Assembly: GCF_932526225.1 (NCBI RefSeq)
Contig: NC_064048.1
Coordinates: forward strand, 8,828,515-8,892,514
DNA: 64,000 nt
Direction: 5' to 3'
DNA from: Nematostella vectensis
Lineage: Eukaryota; Cnidaria; Anthozoa; Actiniaria; Edwardsiidae
Positions 23,570 through 35,999 of the stretch are shown in pieces (within the stretch, counting starts at the first letter, position 1; each line of letters begins with the position of its first letter). The notes beneath the pieces were generated by a model. That model did not search any database and was not told the DNA's origin. It saw nothing but the letters and a program-made list of their open reading frames with translations. Both the position numbers and the translations under genes were made by a program.

Positions 23570-24370
23570 ATACAATAATATTTGCACTTCCAGCTTTAGG
23601 TGTTCAAGGCAGTTTGGACAAACGTTTTAGTTTGGGAGTTTGAGAATTTCGTGAGCTCTCAGTGGCCTAACAGCTTGTATCCGTAAATCAAATTTTAAAG
23701 TAGCATCTGTCCGAGTGTTGAATTAAAACCAAGTAGAATACTTTTGATTTAGACAAGCCGTTATGTATTAGTCTGTCGATTTGCATTCTTCGCAACGAGT
23801 CTGAAAATAATCAAAATCGCTAGTGGCATTGGAAGAGAAATATCTTGGGAGTTTTGTTGGAGCACAGAGCACATTACTGTTGTTTCATAGTTTCTTTTTT
23901 GAGCCTTATAAGGCGTATGAGGTGGTCTCGTTTCACATTAACTCATTCAAACGATTTTGTTATAATAAATATAAATTTTTAATAATTTTCCTAAGCATTT
24001 CTCCCATAAAGCCAGAGGTTTGGTTATTTTCTTTTTCTCTGAATGCTTCAATAAAGATCTTATTAGAACACTAACAGTAAGTTAAAATTGATCTGTTTAA
24101 AAATGAAGAATATTCCGTACGTCCTTACTTGAAATTTATTGGGAACAGCTCATTTGCATACATTTATACGCTTTTTCCAATGTGTAAAGTTTGTTTGTCT
24201 TGAAAAGGTTTGTGCTGCGAAGCTCATTTAGGATTCAAAGCCCCTGGAGTTGCGAACTAAAACCGAGAACCAATCGCTGTCGCCATTTTGAAGAAGCCGG
24301 TATTTCAAGAATTGATCTTCAGTATTCTGTTAGAACGAGGTCTATAATGAAGAATTTATGATTTTTTGGA

Positions 24371-24523
24371 ATGGCCAAGCCAACTGGGAGCTTATTACAG
24401 AGAGTAATAGAACCCCTCCTTGAAGAAATAATTAAGAAAGAAGTCTTACAAGTTGTGGTTTCACGAAATGATAAAGATATTCCCACAGAGACGAAGCGAC
24501 GCGGCCGACTAAGACAGCCATGA
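24371..24523 (+). CDS. Short ORF downstream of a promoter-like motif, unrecognised
   Basis: This 50-codon frame starts MAKPTGSLLQRVIEPLLEE and ends RRGRLRQP. It sits about 85 bp after CGCCATTTTGAAG, the complement of the CAAAATGGCG motif common at animal promoters. It could be a first exon or micropeptide, or nothing. Confidence 0.15.
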   Translation: MAKPTGSLLQRVIEPLLEEIIKKEVLQVVVSRNDKDIPTETKRRGRLRQP

Positions 24524-27500
24524 AGTCAGAAGATTTCTGCCCAACTTTGTGGACTAAGAAAAAAAACACCCATTTCAATCATACATTGAGATTCTTTTGA
24601 CGAAGAGGTAGGAATAGATTTTTTTAAATGTCTTAATTGTTAAAAATGAAAGCTTTCTATCAGTTTTCTCACCTTTTAACGACCAATATTCAAAATAGAA
24701 AATGTTATATACTAGGAAAGGGTTTGATGCGGATAGTGTAGCACGAAGAGATCAATTTAAGCAGATTTATCCTTTTTTCGGGAATGATAATTTGAGGATC
24801 GTCATCAACAATTTAAACATCGTAAACATATTTGATTATAAAACATAAGTAACAGTGTGAGGACCCATACAGAACTATTTCCCTTTAGCTTGAAGAATTT
24901 TTATTTTCGGGTAATCACTTTGAAGAATAGCTTGGAGACAAATTTGTTTAACGGGATATTTGACGAATTATAAACGATTGCTCGAGCTAATCTTTTACTT
25001 GTGATGGTAAAATCTAATCGAATTTTATTATTAGGATAACGATCTTAGAGCTTTGCGGGGTAATCCTTCGAAATATGTTGAATTGAAACATTGTACTCAT
25101 AAAAATAATTGAAAAATTGGACTCGGCGACTTTCAACGCATGTGTCGTATATACTTCTTGATCTCTTTACCAAAACAATATCAATTTAAAAACGTTACCA
25201 CCACTTTACAACCCTCAACAACATAATTTTATTTTAAAAAAACAATAATAACTTTGGACTTTCGGAACTATTGATTGACCTTGCCTTTGGGATTATTCAA
25301 AATCAGTTATTCCATACTGCTCGTTGACAAAAACAATCGATCACCTGATGATTACTGTTGGTTTGTTGTCATCGCGATGCAGATGGCGTGCCTATACACG
25401 TATGACTCAATCGCTGTTAGCGACAAAGGCGCCCATCACAAAAGAATACCTCGCTACGGTCATATTGATAAAAAGGTGTCGCTTTAAACTAGCGCACATC
25501 CTGAATCGCAGTCGGGAAACACAGTATGACGGGAATCAGCCTTGCAAAGAAGTGGAATCTCGATATACAGATACTCGATATAATACACGGTGTTTTTGGT
25601 ATAACAATAAGGTATGAATCAACACAAGGTTGAAAAGGTATTGCTAAACGCCTCTGCGAAACAGAGCTGTTGCGCTGACGTTTCGAGCGTTAGCCCTTCG
25701 TCGGAGCAAAAGACGAGCAAAAGTTATTTTGCTCCGACGAAGGGCTAACGCTCGAAACGTCAGCGCAACCGCTCTGTTTCACAGAGGCGTTTAGCAAAAC
25801 CTTTTCAACCGTGTGGTGATTCATACCTTGTCTACACCACGCCTAAGTAGACCATCTAGTTTTTCTATAGCTTGTCTGTAGTCTTTCTAGTTATACCATG
25901 GTATAACAATAGTCGGTACAACAATATCGATTTCTTATCCCAACAACAATAAGAAATAAAATGAAAGTAAAATTATATCAATATAACGATATTCTCGATA
26001 TAATGCGCAAGTTTTCGGTCCTTTGCCATGTCGTTATATCGAGGTTCCGGTCAACTGCGATTTCCATGTCCTCGCCTAGTAATTGTTATAGTACGCTTTA
26101 TCGTAATCTTAAAAACAAAACTCTTGCAGCCGCCATTTTGTTACGCTGGCAAAGACAAAGTGTGAGAAAGTAGCCACTTCCATTGGCTTGGAGAAGCTGT
26201 TGCGAAATTCTTTATTTTATTTAATATTGGTTCCAACGAAAACAAGGTGATGGCTGACAGAGTCCCTTTAAACTTTAGTTTATTTGTAAAGTGTTGATAT
26301 GGTCATCGAGGTCCCTTGACAAGGCTACAACGAGGTTCTTTTTACCTAGATGCAAATAACGCAAATTCCAAATGTAAGATTAGCAACGAATAATAAAACG
26401 TTCAATTCGTTATGCCGTTGTGGCATTTTATCGTATATAACGATAACATATCGAATTTATTTTAAAATCAAATATAATCTTAAGATATACTTATATACCA
26501 GTGTTGACCACATGTTGCTTGCATATTTTAAACTTATGACGCCATTTTTATCTTTACTATCTAAGGGCAGGCAGTTATGAGAATGCAAAAGAATCTTATT
26601 ACTCAATGAGAACTTCTTACTTTAAATGCTTCATTTAAAGGGAAAACTAGCATTTACACGGAACCATTATATTATCACCGATTTTTTATTGAATGTAGAC
26701 AGTTCAACTTCGATTACTTGCAATTTTTAAAGTGAATTGTAAGCCTTTCGAGTGTAGGAGTTCGTGTTATTAGCAGTTCGGTTTAAAAGGTAAAAATATT
26801 CAGAAAGTGCTGGGAGGGGAAATAAAGTATTAGAGATATCGAGGCCGAATGGTTTTATTCCACTCTACTACAATTCCTGTTGTCTTGTAGATCTCAATTA
26901 AAAAATACCCTTCATTTAAAGTGAACCACCACATGCGTAAAAATAATTATAAAATTAGGCCAGTGGGGTGTTAAATAACTGACTTTGCCACATTAATAAC
27001 CTTTGGACTCGGCGATTCACCATCAACCCTCTAGCGATGTCAATTAGTGGTTAGTGATATGTAAGGGAGGCCGAATAAAATATGAAATGCTATCATCAGA
27101 CTAAAAGCAGTTTTGTCTCAAGGTCGCAATAACGGCGGACTAATAATTAAACATGCTTGTAGACAATATCCTTTATCTTATAAATTCTCTTTCTCGTTAC
27201 ATCATTCCAAAAAAAAGTCAATTCCTTCTACAGACTGCCGGGTCATTGAAAGGTATAATGGTTTGGTTTTGCAAGTATATAAACAAGATACTACTTGCTT
27301 AACATTACTTTGAGTCCTAACGTGTTATATCACCAATTGATGGCTCACTTAAGCAATAAAACACAACATGGGCCGAATAAAATACCATTAAGATCTCCAA
27401 TTACTTAAATCATATTAGAAACGTCTATTACTTCAAACACGTCAATTGCGCCATAAAAATACCCAAAAAATTCTGATGATCTGCATTTTGGAAAACAGTA

Positions 27501-29222
27501 AAATTTCTTTATATAAACGTACAAATATTCATAGCCTCCCCCATTTTCTTCCTTTGAATCATACTTTGAATCTTTATCATAATCATCGTGTTAAGTCCAT
27601 ATTCTGAGTAACGGTGTTAATAGTTAACCCCAACCTTGATCAATTTTAATAAACAGATATAGCGCTTTGTTCTTATATTTTGTTAGTATCATGGGGGGTT
27701 GCGAGAAATACAGCAATGGCCAACGTAATATGTCGACATAAAAAAAATGAGAGACAACCAAGGCAATGGAACACAATTTTCAAAATGATCATCAAAACTA
27801 ACGCCGTAAGTTCACCTCATGGTATAGGCTACGTCTGCAAAACACCCATGACGCCTTTTTCAAAACAGCAAAGTCAATAACATAAATGAGATGTTGACAA
27901 AAAAAGGTAGCAAGACTAATAGACGTCTTATTAGGGTCGATCCCAGCAGGATAGAGCAACCAGTCAGTGCTATATTATAAGAACTATTAACGCCAGAAAA
28001 CTTGTAACCAACAGCGCACAGGCTAGCAGCATAAATTATTTCTCCGTGATCAGACCACCGGAATGTCAGACCAAGGCCTTTTATCGTCGAAGAAAAACTG
28101 TTAGCCTTATAGGGATAACTCATAGTGGGACTGAAGAAAACTTCGTAATGGTAGGGATACTTTGTGCTTTACTGTCCGCTTAGTTAAGTTCTACTTCCAC
28201 GGGGAGGTAAATGTGGTCAAAGCTGACAGACACTTCATAGAATTATCAATGAAGCTATTATTTGATGCCTTAAAAAAGCCTCAAAAAGTAAAATGACAGA
28301 TTAAGTTTTGTATAAGAATATCAGCATAAGCAATAGCAAAATGCTGCCTGAATACTAAGAGTGTATTATTGTATCAAGAAAAAATTTCGGGGCGGCTTTA
28401 GTATTGAAATCTTATGATACCTAAGACATCAAGTCGGTTATTTAAAAATCGAAGTGCATTAATAAGAAAAAAAATCATACATGCGCACAAGAAATGCTGA
28501 AAAAATGATTTATTGGAAACATAATTTCTCTTGTGGTTTGTGGCTATGTTCACTTGGTAATAGTACAGTGATACAAACTATTGCTTGCGTTAAAGTAGCT
28601 CAATTAAACATTAATATTTATGGTAGGTAATACGTGATGTACGTGTGTGTAAAAAAAACATGGTTCAAAAACGTAATAATTATTTTTTTCAGAAATAAAA
28701 CTAAGCAACTAAAAAACGAATCCACATTACACAATCTGGTGCGGGTTCTTTTGTTTTCGAGTAGAATATCATAAAGAAATCAAAATATTGCTGCATGGTA
28801 GGAAAGAGTGAGCAATTCTCAAATATATTATTTAAATGATTAGCAGTGCATTTTACGCCCTGCTGTAAATCATTCGGATCTGAAGCAAACCTTGTAATCT
28901 CATTTGCACGGTGACAAGCATGCTTCTTTTGGCCTGCTTATCTGTCAACATATTTTCTTTGTCAATCTAAAAGCGTTTAAAGCACTATTTCTAAATAACT
29001 ATAAGCTTTGAAAAGTTCCATTTTATATTTAAAACACCACTAGACGGCGAGTCCAGCTTTAACTTTGTAATCTTATTTTTTCCCCTCCACATTGAGCGGG
29101 ATAAAAAAAAATGGCGGCGTGAATGGCCTTGTTCAACTGCTACGACGACTACCGAAAAGGCAAATGATGTTTATAATAAGTTGTAAGCATTTGTTCTAAC
29201 ACGTTGATATTTTAATTTTCAG
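24524..29222. other. AT-rich region upstream of the Cys-loop receptor gene
   Basis: I find no supported gene. It contains the foldback element at 25609-25829, and near 25970-26060 two CGATATAA/TTATATCGA-type motifs in opposite orientation. The segment 28980-29175 carries a block (TTGAGCGGGATAAAA, then GGCGGCGTGAATGGCC) resembling the ends of the dispersed repeat listed at 30905-31115. Confidence 0.45.
25609..25829. mobile_element. Large foldback element with about 100-bp arms
   Basis: The left arm begins AAGGTATGAATCA and includes GCTGACGTTTCGAGCGTTAG. The right arm carries CTAACGCTCGAAACGTCAGC and ends TGATTCATACCTT. Arms are about 95% complementary by eye with a short spacer (GACGAGCAAAAG region). 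Related fragments with CTGACGTTTTG lie near 41205 and 45820. Confidence 0.9.
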
Positions 29223-32200
29223 ATGAGAGTTCAGATTCTCCTCCTAGTGATGGCGGTTTGCATTAATGCGCGATCCGCCCAAGGGTCCGCATTTAACGCC
29301 TTGTAAGTTAAACAAATGGTTATGAAATTTTTAGGGTACACATAACAGCGCAAGGACATACAACGAGTCCCCTTCCCGAAACACTCTAAAATGGCATATT
29401 TTGTCGTTTGAATATGTTTTGATACCGAAAATATATATTTTAAAAGTTGCTGGGAAAAATTATCTGTTCCTTTTTTTCCCAGGAGGGACCATCCCTTTTT
29501 TTTTCCCCAGCAAGCGTTAGTTAGGAATTATTTTTCCCAGCCAGCAGTGGTGAATATGCATTTTAGCACATAAATAATTGCTTGTATAACCGAGACGGTT
29601 ATTTTTCAAAGCATTCGCTCCAGCGCCCCAAAAATATTCCCAGCACAACTAGTTCGACTCTACAAATTTCAGCAGAACCATTCGGGACGATTTTTTTCCC
29701 AGCAACCAAGGGGTCTAACATTTTCCCCGCCAGCAATAAAAAAGGGCTGCTGAACAGACCCGTTTTGTGCTGGTGACAGCGTATCCTTAAAGCCCAGAAA
29801 ACAGCCACTCTCCATGTGAAAACGCGGGAGCAGCTTCTCTCCATGTGAAAACGCGGGAGCAGCTTCTCTCTATGTGAAAACGCGGGAGCAGCTTCTCTCT
29901 ATGTGAAAACGCGGGAGCAGCTTCTCTCTATGTGAAAACGCGGGAGCAGCTTCTCTCTATGTGAAAACGCGGGAGCAGCTTCTCTCTATGTGAAAACGCG
30001 GGAGCAGCTTCTCTCTATGTGAAAACGCGGGAGCAGCTTCTCTCTATGTGATGTGATCTGCTAGCTATTTCTGTTGTTTACATTTAAAATACAGTGCTCG
30101 TCTTTTAGGGATGCGGAGAAATTGAAGGTTCTTGACGAGAGCAACACGATTGCGGGGCGGAACATGTCAAAGCTTTTAAAGCTGGTCCTCGTAGACTACG
30201 ACAAAAACATTCGCCCGTTCTACGGAGGTAAAGAAGCAAATAATGATGATGATGATGATGGTGGTGATGATGATATGATGGTGGTGGTTATGGAGATGGT
30301 GATGATTCTGATGATGATGGAAGTGGTGATGATAATGATGATGGTTATGATGATGTTGACGATGATGATGATGATGATCATTTTGATAATGATGATGATG
30401 CTGATGCTGATGGTGATGGTGTTGATGATAGTGGTAGTGGTAGTGGTGATGATGATGGTGATGATGATGGTGTTGATGATAGTGGTAGTGGTGATGATGT
30501 TGGTGTTGGTGATGATGATAATGATAACCTTCTTTTCACCTTGGGTCACCTGAGATTACAAGGGTGAAGAAGGCCGTAACACGCCTCGAAATACTGGGGG
30601 AGCACGATACAAAAACTGGTAGGAGCCAGTTCCCTTCTGGCCATTTTTTTAAGGATTTTAGAGAAAAAGCTTAAAGGGGGAGGGGCACAGGCCTCTGTAG
30701 CCGGTACATCACTGAGATGGATTCGTGGGAATATGAAGGAGCACCTCAGTTTACCCTCAAATGACTATGATCACAGATTGATTGTATTGATGATATTGTG
30801 TGGGAGGCGATAAACAATATGAGCATCGAACAAGAAGTCAAATCCGGAACACAGTGGCGCCGGGCACTTAAAAAATGTCATTCTCTCACTTCTTCGTTAT
30901 TTATTTATTTATTGTCATTGAAAATACAGCAATTTATTCGCAAGGAAACCCTCAAAATAACCATCTGCGAATGAATACATTATTGACGCTATTTGATTGG
31001 AAAAATCTTGGTTACTTGCTTGAATAATCCGATGGAAACGAATGCTTTGTGTGACTCGCCATTGAGCGGGAGCATAAAATGAGGGCGTAATTTGCCTTCT
31101 TTAAGAGCGACGCTTTGCAAACCACCGGGGCTCCCAATGAATAATTAGGATATATGAGTGGTTACCAGATACCATCTGTGTCTGTTCTTCTACGTAGTGA
31201 AGCCCATCAAAGTGATGGTGGACATTCTCATCTTGTCCTTTGGGGAGATACAGGAGGCTGACATGGTAAGAGGGAAATAGGGGACTTGCGAAAGAGATCA
31301 CGTGATTGTTTGGGTGGCAAACTAGCGCGCGTTCAGGCTTTCAGCGGCAAAATAACAGCAACCGAGAGCAACTTGTTAAGGGCTTACGAAAAAAGCCAGA
31401 ATTTTTTTTTCATTTAAAGATTCTGTGTTTTCGCCGTTCTCTGGTGTGACGGGCGCAGCCATGTCTGTTATTATTTTGGTTTGGACTTGCCACCCAAAAA
31501 GGTCACGCGATCTCTTAGCGCAAATCCCTTATTCTAGCAATGTGGTGCTGAATAGAACTGTTATCGCTTGTGAGTATAGAGAACCTCTTAGTTTTAGAAT
31601 TTCCACCCCCTTATTGCAATCGCTCTTCTAACCTTTACGCAAATACGCCAGGTAGCTTAAATCGATAAATAATTTTTTAAGGTAGCTATATTGTTATTTA
31701 GCGCACCTGGAAATCTAGTGTTTCGTCTGTGATCCTCTATAGTTTGAAACCACAAACTACTTTCTCGTTTGTAGGGGATTTTTTGGTAGTACAAGATAGA
31801 TATATACCTTGGACAGTTCTTCTAAGATGTTAACAATAACTCTAATAAGTTATTTGTTAGGTGGATTTATACCATGGATAGTTCGTAAAGAAACAAGGTT
31901 TGTTATGCTTCTAGGCGGATATAAACTTTGGATAGTTCTTGAAATGTAAACAGCAAATTTGATTAGTTTATTCCTAGGTGGATATATACCTTGGATAGTC
32001 CTGTAAAATTTTAACAATAAATCTGATTGGTTGTTTCTAGGTTTTTACCATGGATATATACCTCGGTCAGTTCTGGCAAGACCCGCGGTTTGCCTTTGGA
32101 TTGAACAAGACAGTGAGCTTAGGGGGTTTATTCGTGGACCGATTTTGGATTCCGGACACCTTCTTTGTCAACTCGGTGGACACAGAGATTCATAAGATGA

Positions 32201-35200
32201 TATCACCGAACAAGAAAGTCTGGCTAAACCTGGACCAAGGGCACATTATGTTGAGCACAAGGTGATGTGGATATTATCTTTATCTTTCTAAATATTATTT
32301 GAAGTGGTTGGGTGCTGCAGCTATCGCCGTCGTCGTCGTTGTTGTTGTTGTCGTTGTTGCTGTTATTTTTGTTGTTGTTGTTGTGGCTGCTGTTTTTGTT
32401 GTTTCTGCTGTTGTTGTAGGTGGTATTATATCCTTATTATTGTTGCTGTTGTTCAAACGGAGATGAGAGTTGATGAGAGTTCCAACTCTCATGACCGTTT
32501 GACCGTGCACTCTCATTGCAGCCATTCTTATTGCTGCAACTTTTTTTGGTGTTATTATTTTTGTTGTTGTAAATGCTGATTATTTTGTCGATCGAAATAT
32601 GTTGGAATTTACCTTATTGTGAATGAATTCGGACGAACAAACCAGGTATTTCGAGCTCAATAGGCTACTTGTCATGTGTTGTCGAGGATTTTAGGTCCGA
32701 GTGCGCTATCGTGGCCAAAACCAATAAGCTTTCAAAAATCACAGGCTAGGTTGGCACAAACTACATAACTAGGTGGAATCACGTTTCTTGCATGCTTATT
32801 GGCTTTCTTCACAACACCGTCAAGGTAGCCACGGTAGCGCGCGTCGTATCAGATAGCACATTTCTTGCATCCTTATTGGCTCTCTTCACAAAACTGTCAA
32901 GGTGACCACGGTAGCGCGCGTCGTATCAGATAGCACGTTTAACGCATTCTTATTGGTGTACCTCACAAAACTGTCAAGGTGACCACGGTAGCGCGCGTCG
33001 TATCAGATAGCACATTTCTCGCATCCTTATTGGTGTACCTCACAAAACTGTCAAGGTAGCTACAGTAGCCCGCGTCATACTACAAAAGGTAGTAACGGAC
33101 GCTTATAGGATGTTGAATGGTCTCGAGAAAAGAAACAAGTTTTTGTTAGTTTTAAATGTTATCATCTTCCAGGTTGAAATCTAGAGCAACGTGTAAAATG
33201 GATCTACGCAAATACCCTATGGATCTCCAAACGTGCCATCTTGCTCTAGAGAGCTGTAAGTGAAGCAATCTTCCTTGTCAGGCATCTATCCAAATTCGCT
33301 ACAAACACGACTCTGGCAGAGTCGAATTCCAGTTTTTGGTGTATTGTATTCATTGTTCTGGTACGAGATCACGACAGTTTGGGCTTTTTGATTCTATACA
33401 TCAATGCCAATATACATCTTATTATAAAAAAACGAGCAAATTATTAATAGCAAATGAGAAATGACAGCTCTAAGACTGACCACTGCATTAATTATTTATA
33501 AGAATAAAGATAAATACAAAAGAAAAAAACTACGATTTAGAGAAATATGTCATATATGCCTTTCTCAGTTCAAGTTTTATATGAAAATCTATTTATCAAC
33601 CGTTCCGGCATGCTGTTCGCCTATCAACCCGACCCAAGCCCCGCGCAACGTAAGAATGGCGAATGCGTTCTCTCATACTACAATCCCTCTTTCTAGTCTC
33701 GTTTGACGAAGAAGATCTCATGTACGAGTGGAAAAAACCTGTCGGAAGTGACGTGTTTATATACGACGCAGAAATGGCGCAGTTCACTGTTGTTAACGTC
33801 AAACGCAAGCTGAAGCATCCGCTCTATCATTCACGTGAGTAAATCATACAGATAGTACATTATATAAAGAGCTTTGATAAAGATATGGGTAAAGGGAATA
33901 CGCACAAGCCCAAGAATTACAGTAGGCGCGGTGGAATCAGGCAAATAAATCAACACATGTTTGAGAATGATATGTATTACCCATGTGTGAACACAGGTTT
34001 GCTTACGTTTCGAGCCTTTCGTCTAGGCAAGAGACTAAAGCTGGATAGGGGGCCTTCTTCTGTATTTAACACCATCACTTTGGGTACAGCTTTTGCTTGA
34101 GTCCCCCAAAATATTCAACTTCCGTGTAAGAAAAGAAGTGACCTTCATTGTTATTCAATGTATTTAATTCGAGGGATTTGGTTTCGTTGGTCATCCTGCT
34201 CGCCACCTGTGACCCTGCTTGTCCATTTATCTTACTTTCTTTCCCACAGGCCGCTTCTCTGGCATGACTGTCACCTTCAAGTTCCAGCGTCGCACGATGT
34301 ACTACATCTTCCAGATGTATATCCCGTGTGTGTGCATTGTGGCCCTGTCTTGGGTCAGCTTCTGGGTGGATGCGGACGCAGTCCCCGCAAGAGTTGGCCT
34401 AAGCATCACCACCGTACTCACCATCTGCTACATGCTCGGATCCGTGAACTCCAACTTACCTCGGGTCTCTTATCTCAAGGCGATAGACTATTTCCTGTTG
34501 TTGTCATTTGGGTTTATATTCTTGACGCTTGTCGAGTATGTGTTTGTCCTGAAGTACGCCAAGAGGAAGAGATTTCAAGGGAGTTTTTGCCCGGAGAAGA
34601 AGTTTGATCATGAGGTCGAGGAGGAGTGGGTAAGAGTTCCAAATATCGCCTTTCATTTCATCACCTCTTACAGTGTTACACTTCGCAGAATCATCCTTCT
34701 CATTAGTAGCATCATTTTAAGCGTCTCCGGGACAGGGTTAGATCAGATCAACCCAAGATTTTTCAAGGTTGGAAGACCTGGAATTCTAGCTTCTTGTTCT
34801 GCTCGAGGTCTGGGTTTGAATCTTAAGACCAAGGTTCCTGCAAACGCCACTGATCTGTAGTGAAATGTACCCTGAATCTTCAGTGCTTACACACAAACAC
34901 CCACTCATAAGTGCAATGTGAAGCAGCCCGTATCTATGTTAAGTGGCGTGTTTCTATTAAACATCATCATCGTCGTCGTTGTCATCATATATCATCATCA
35001 TTATCGCCTTTATTAACATCAACACTCTCATCATTGCCACCATTATCGTCGTTGTTGCTGTTACGCGACATATCTCCCGCCGTTAATTATCATAATCGAC
35101 GTTGTCGCCATCATCATTAACGTCGTCGTCTTCATTATCATCATCATCATCATCTTCATCATCATCATCATCATCATCGTCATCGTCGTCGTCGTCGCCG

Positions 35201-35939
35201 TCGCCGTCATCGTCATCATCATCGACATCGTCATCATCATCATCATCATCATTGCCCCTAGTAAAATTTACTCTAGCTGCGGCATTTTGCAAGCGCTGCA
35301 ATTTCTGCAAAAGGTAGCCAGGGGTACCATGCAGTAAACTATTACAGTTATCTGTACGGCTTGTGACGAGAGCATTAATGAGAGTCTCTGGGTCACTTCT
35401 AGTTAAGTAAGGTCTTATTCTTCTTTTATTATACATGTGATGGAAGGCAGTAGAGCAGGTTTTTGCGATATGGTCCGACATTGAGAAATTTGAATCTAGC
35501 CACACTCCAAGATTCTTAACCGGAGACGTTGAAGATCGTCATATCCTCCTCCCCTCCAAACTGACTCCAGGTTTTTATGATTATCCCATTTCAGCCCGAG
35601 GACCACAAGATGATGCAGGTCCGGATCCAGATCGGCAAGACCGCTTACTCCTTCACCGACTCCATCAGCACCCTTTCCTCTACAGGGACAAACAAGCCGG
35701 TAAATGGGGACATAATTCGGACCACGCCCAAAAAGCCCATCCGAACCTGCAACCACTCAAGGCCCATGTTGCGAAAGGTTACGAAAAGTGGACGCAAAGA
35801 CGCCGTAGTCGCCTTCTTCAAGAGACATTTCCGTGGACAAGAATGGGAGAATTGGATTGACAAGTGCTCAAGGCTCCTCTTCCCATTCTTTTATGGTGTC
35901 TTCTTGCTCGTGTATTTTGTCTACTTCTTCTGTTTTTAG
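29223..35939 (+). CDS. Cys-loop ligand-gated anion channel subunit (GABA-A/glycine receptor class), 8 exons
   Basis: Exons: 29223-29302, 30109-30227, 31198-31265, 32041-32261, 33173-33255, 33697-33834, 34250-34629, 35595-35939. They total 1434 nt (477 aa), and every junction is GT-AG and in phase. Exon 1 gives a signal peptide (MRVQILLLVMAVC). The ligand-binding domain has DYDKNIRP, WIPDTFFVN and the Cys-loop C170-KMDLRKYPMDLQT-C184. M1 is at about 252-275. The PARVGLSITTVLT signature starts at about 281, so an anion-selective pore is expected. M3 is at about 314-337. A 120-residue loop is followed by M4 (about 453-475). It acts at the plasma membrane in a pentamer. Exons of 68, 221, 83 and 138 nt match the sizes I recall for vertebrate GABA-A genes. 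Loop C reads HSRFSG and lacks the usual TG-x-Y, so the ligand (GABA, glycine or another) is uncertain. Exon 1 is the least certain exon. Confidence 0.92.
29340..29790 (-). repeat. Dispersed repeat, copy 2, in receptor intron 1
   Basis: Reverse-complement copy of 14390-14820, sharing ACGAGTCCCCTTCCCGAAAC, AACCATTCGGGACGAT and CCAGCAACCAAGGGGTCTAA. It occupies much of intron 1 of the receptor gene. Confidence 0.75.
29808..30050. repeat. 29-bp minisatellite in receptor intron 1
   Basis: The unit contains ATGTGAAAACGCGGGAGCAG then CTTCTCTCT; about 8.3 near-identical units. It ends 58 bp before exon 2. The low divergence implies recent expansion. Confidence 0.95.
30240..30525. repeat. (GAT)n tract beginning 13 bp after the receptor exon-2 donor
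   Basis: Interrupted GAT/GGT repeats start almost directly after GGAG-GTAAAG at 30228. Long open frames here are repeat artefacts. Confidence 0.95.
30905..31115 (+). repeat. Dispersed repeat sharing TTACTTGCTTGAAT, copy in receptor intron 2
   Basis: It contains TCAAAATAACCATCTGCGAA, TTACTTGCTTGAATAATCCG, ATGGAAA and AGGGCGTAATTTGCC. Related copies lie at 41390-41580 and 50268-50455. It is non-coding. Confidence 0.7.
31283..31531. mobile_element. MITE with GACTTGCG...TGGGTGGCAA arms in receptor intron 3
   Basis: The left arm has TGCGAAAGAGATCACGTGAT then TTTGGGTGGCAA. The right arm has TTGCCACCCAAAAAGGTCAC then GCGATCTCTTAGCGCA. Single arms of the same motif are at about 55208-55245 and 56947-56990. 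Confidence 0.75.
31798..32040 (+). repeat. Tandem array of decayed copies of the exon-4 3' splice site
   Basis: Four units start at about 31798, 31861, 31915 and 31978. Each contains a version of GATATATACCTTGGA-AGTTC and ends in TTAG or CTAG. The real exon 4 begins at 32041 and carries GGATATATACCTCGGTCAG. In the coding frame the units echo DIYLGQF, with a TAG replacing Q in several. The array is therefore a duplicated acceptor plus exon start. Confidence 0.85.
32320..32420. repeat. (GTT/GTC)n trinucleotide repeat in receptor intron 4
   Basis: About 100 bp of GTC and GTT repeats with interruptions. Open frames over it are artefacts. Confidence 0.9.
32775..33075. repeat. 77-bp minisatellite in receptor intron 4
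   Basis: The unit holds CCACGGTAGCGCGCGTCGTA, TCAGATAGCAC, CTTATTGG and CACAAAACTGTCAAGGT. About four units are present; the outer ones are more diverged. Confidence 0.92.
34960..35253. repeat. (ATC)n tract in the last receptor intron
   Basis: Interrupted ATC/GTC repeats adjoining the reverse transcriptase remnant. Poly-Ser or poly-Asp frames here are artefacts. Confidence 0.95.
35254..35521 (-). mobile_element. Non-LTR retrotransposon reverse-transcriptase C-terminal fragment
   Basis: The minus strand encodes VKNLGVWLDSNFSMSDHI, then RIRPYLTRSDPETLINALV, then SRTDNCNSLLHGTP and LQRLQNAAARVNFTR, typical of the end of the RT domain in jockey/CR1-like LINEs. It lacks the catalytic part on one side and is cut by an (ATC)n tract on the other. 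It is a dead remnant inside the receptor intron between exons 7 and 8. Confidence 0.85.
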
Positions 35940-35999
35940 ACTATACGAGACGTTCAACTTATTGAAAGAAGGGATTCCATACTTAATGATTCCATTTAA

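Larger units (their letters stand above)
19160..24370. other. Intergenic region: polyG element, short tandem repeat, (GAT)n tract, MITE
   Basis: I find no supported gene. Notable items are a polyG run near 21289-21306, a 48-bp tandem repeat at 21517-21640, a polyG run near 22417-22432, a (GAT)n region at 22624-23110 and an inverted-repeat element at 23309-23569. Confidence 0.5.

Noticed and set aside
34158..34607. 149-codon frame overlapping receptor exon 7
   Set aside because: Out-of-frame reading of the exon; the channel frame has M1-M3 and in-phase splice sites.
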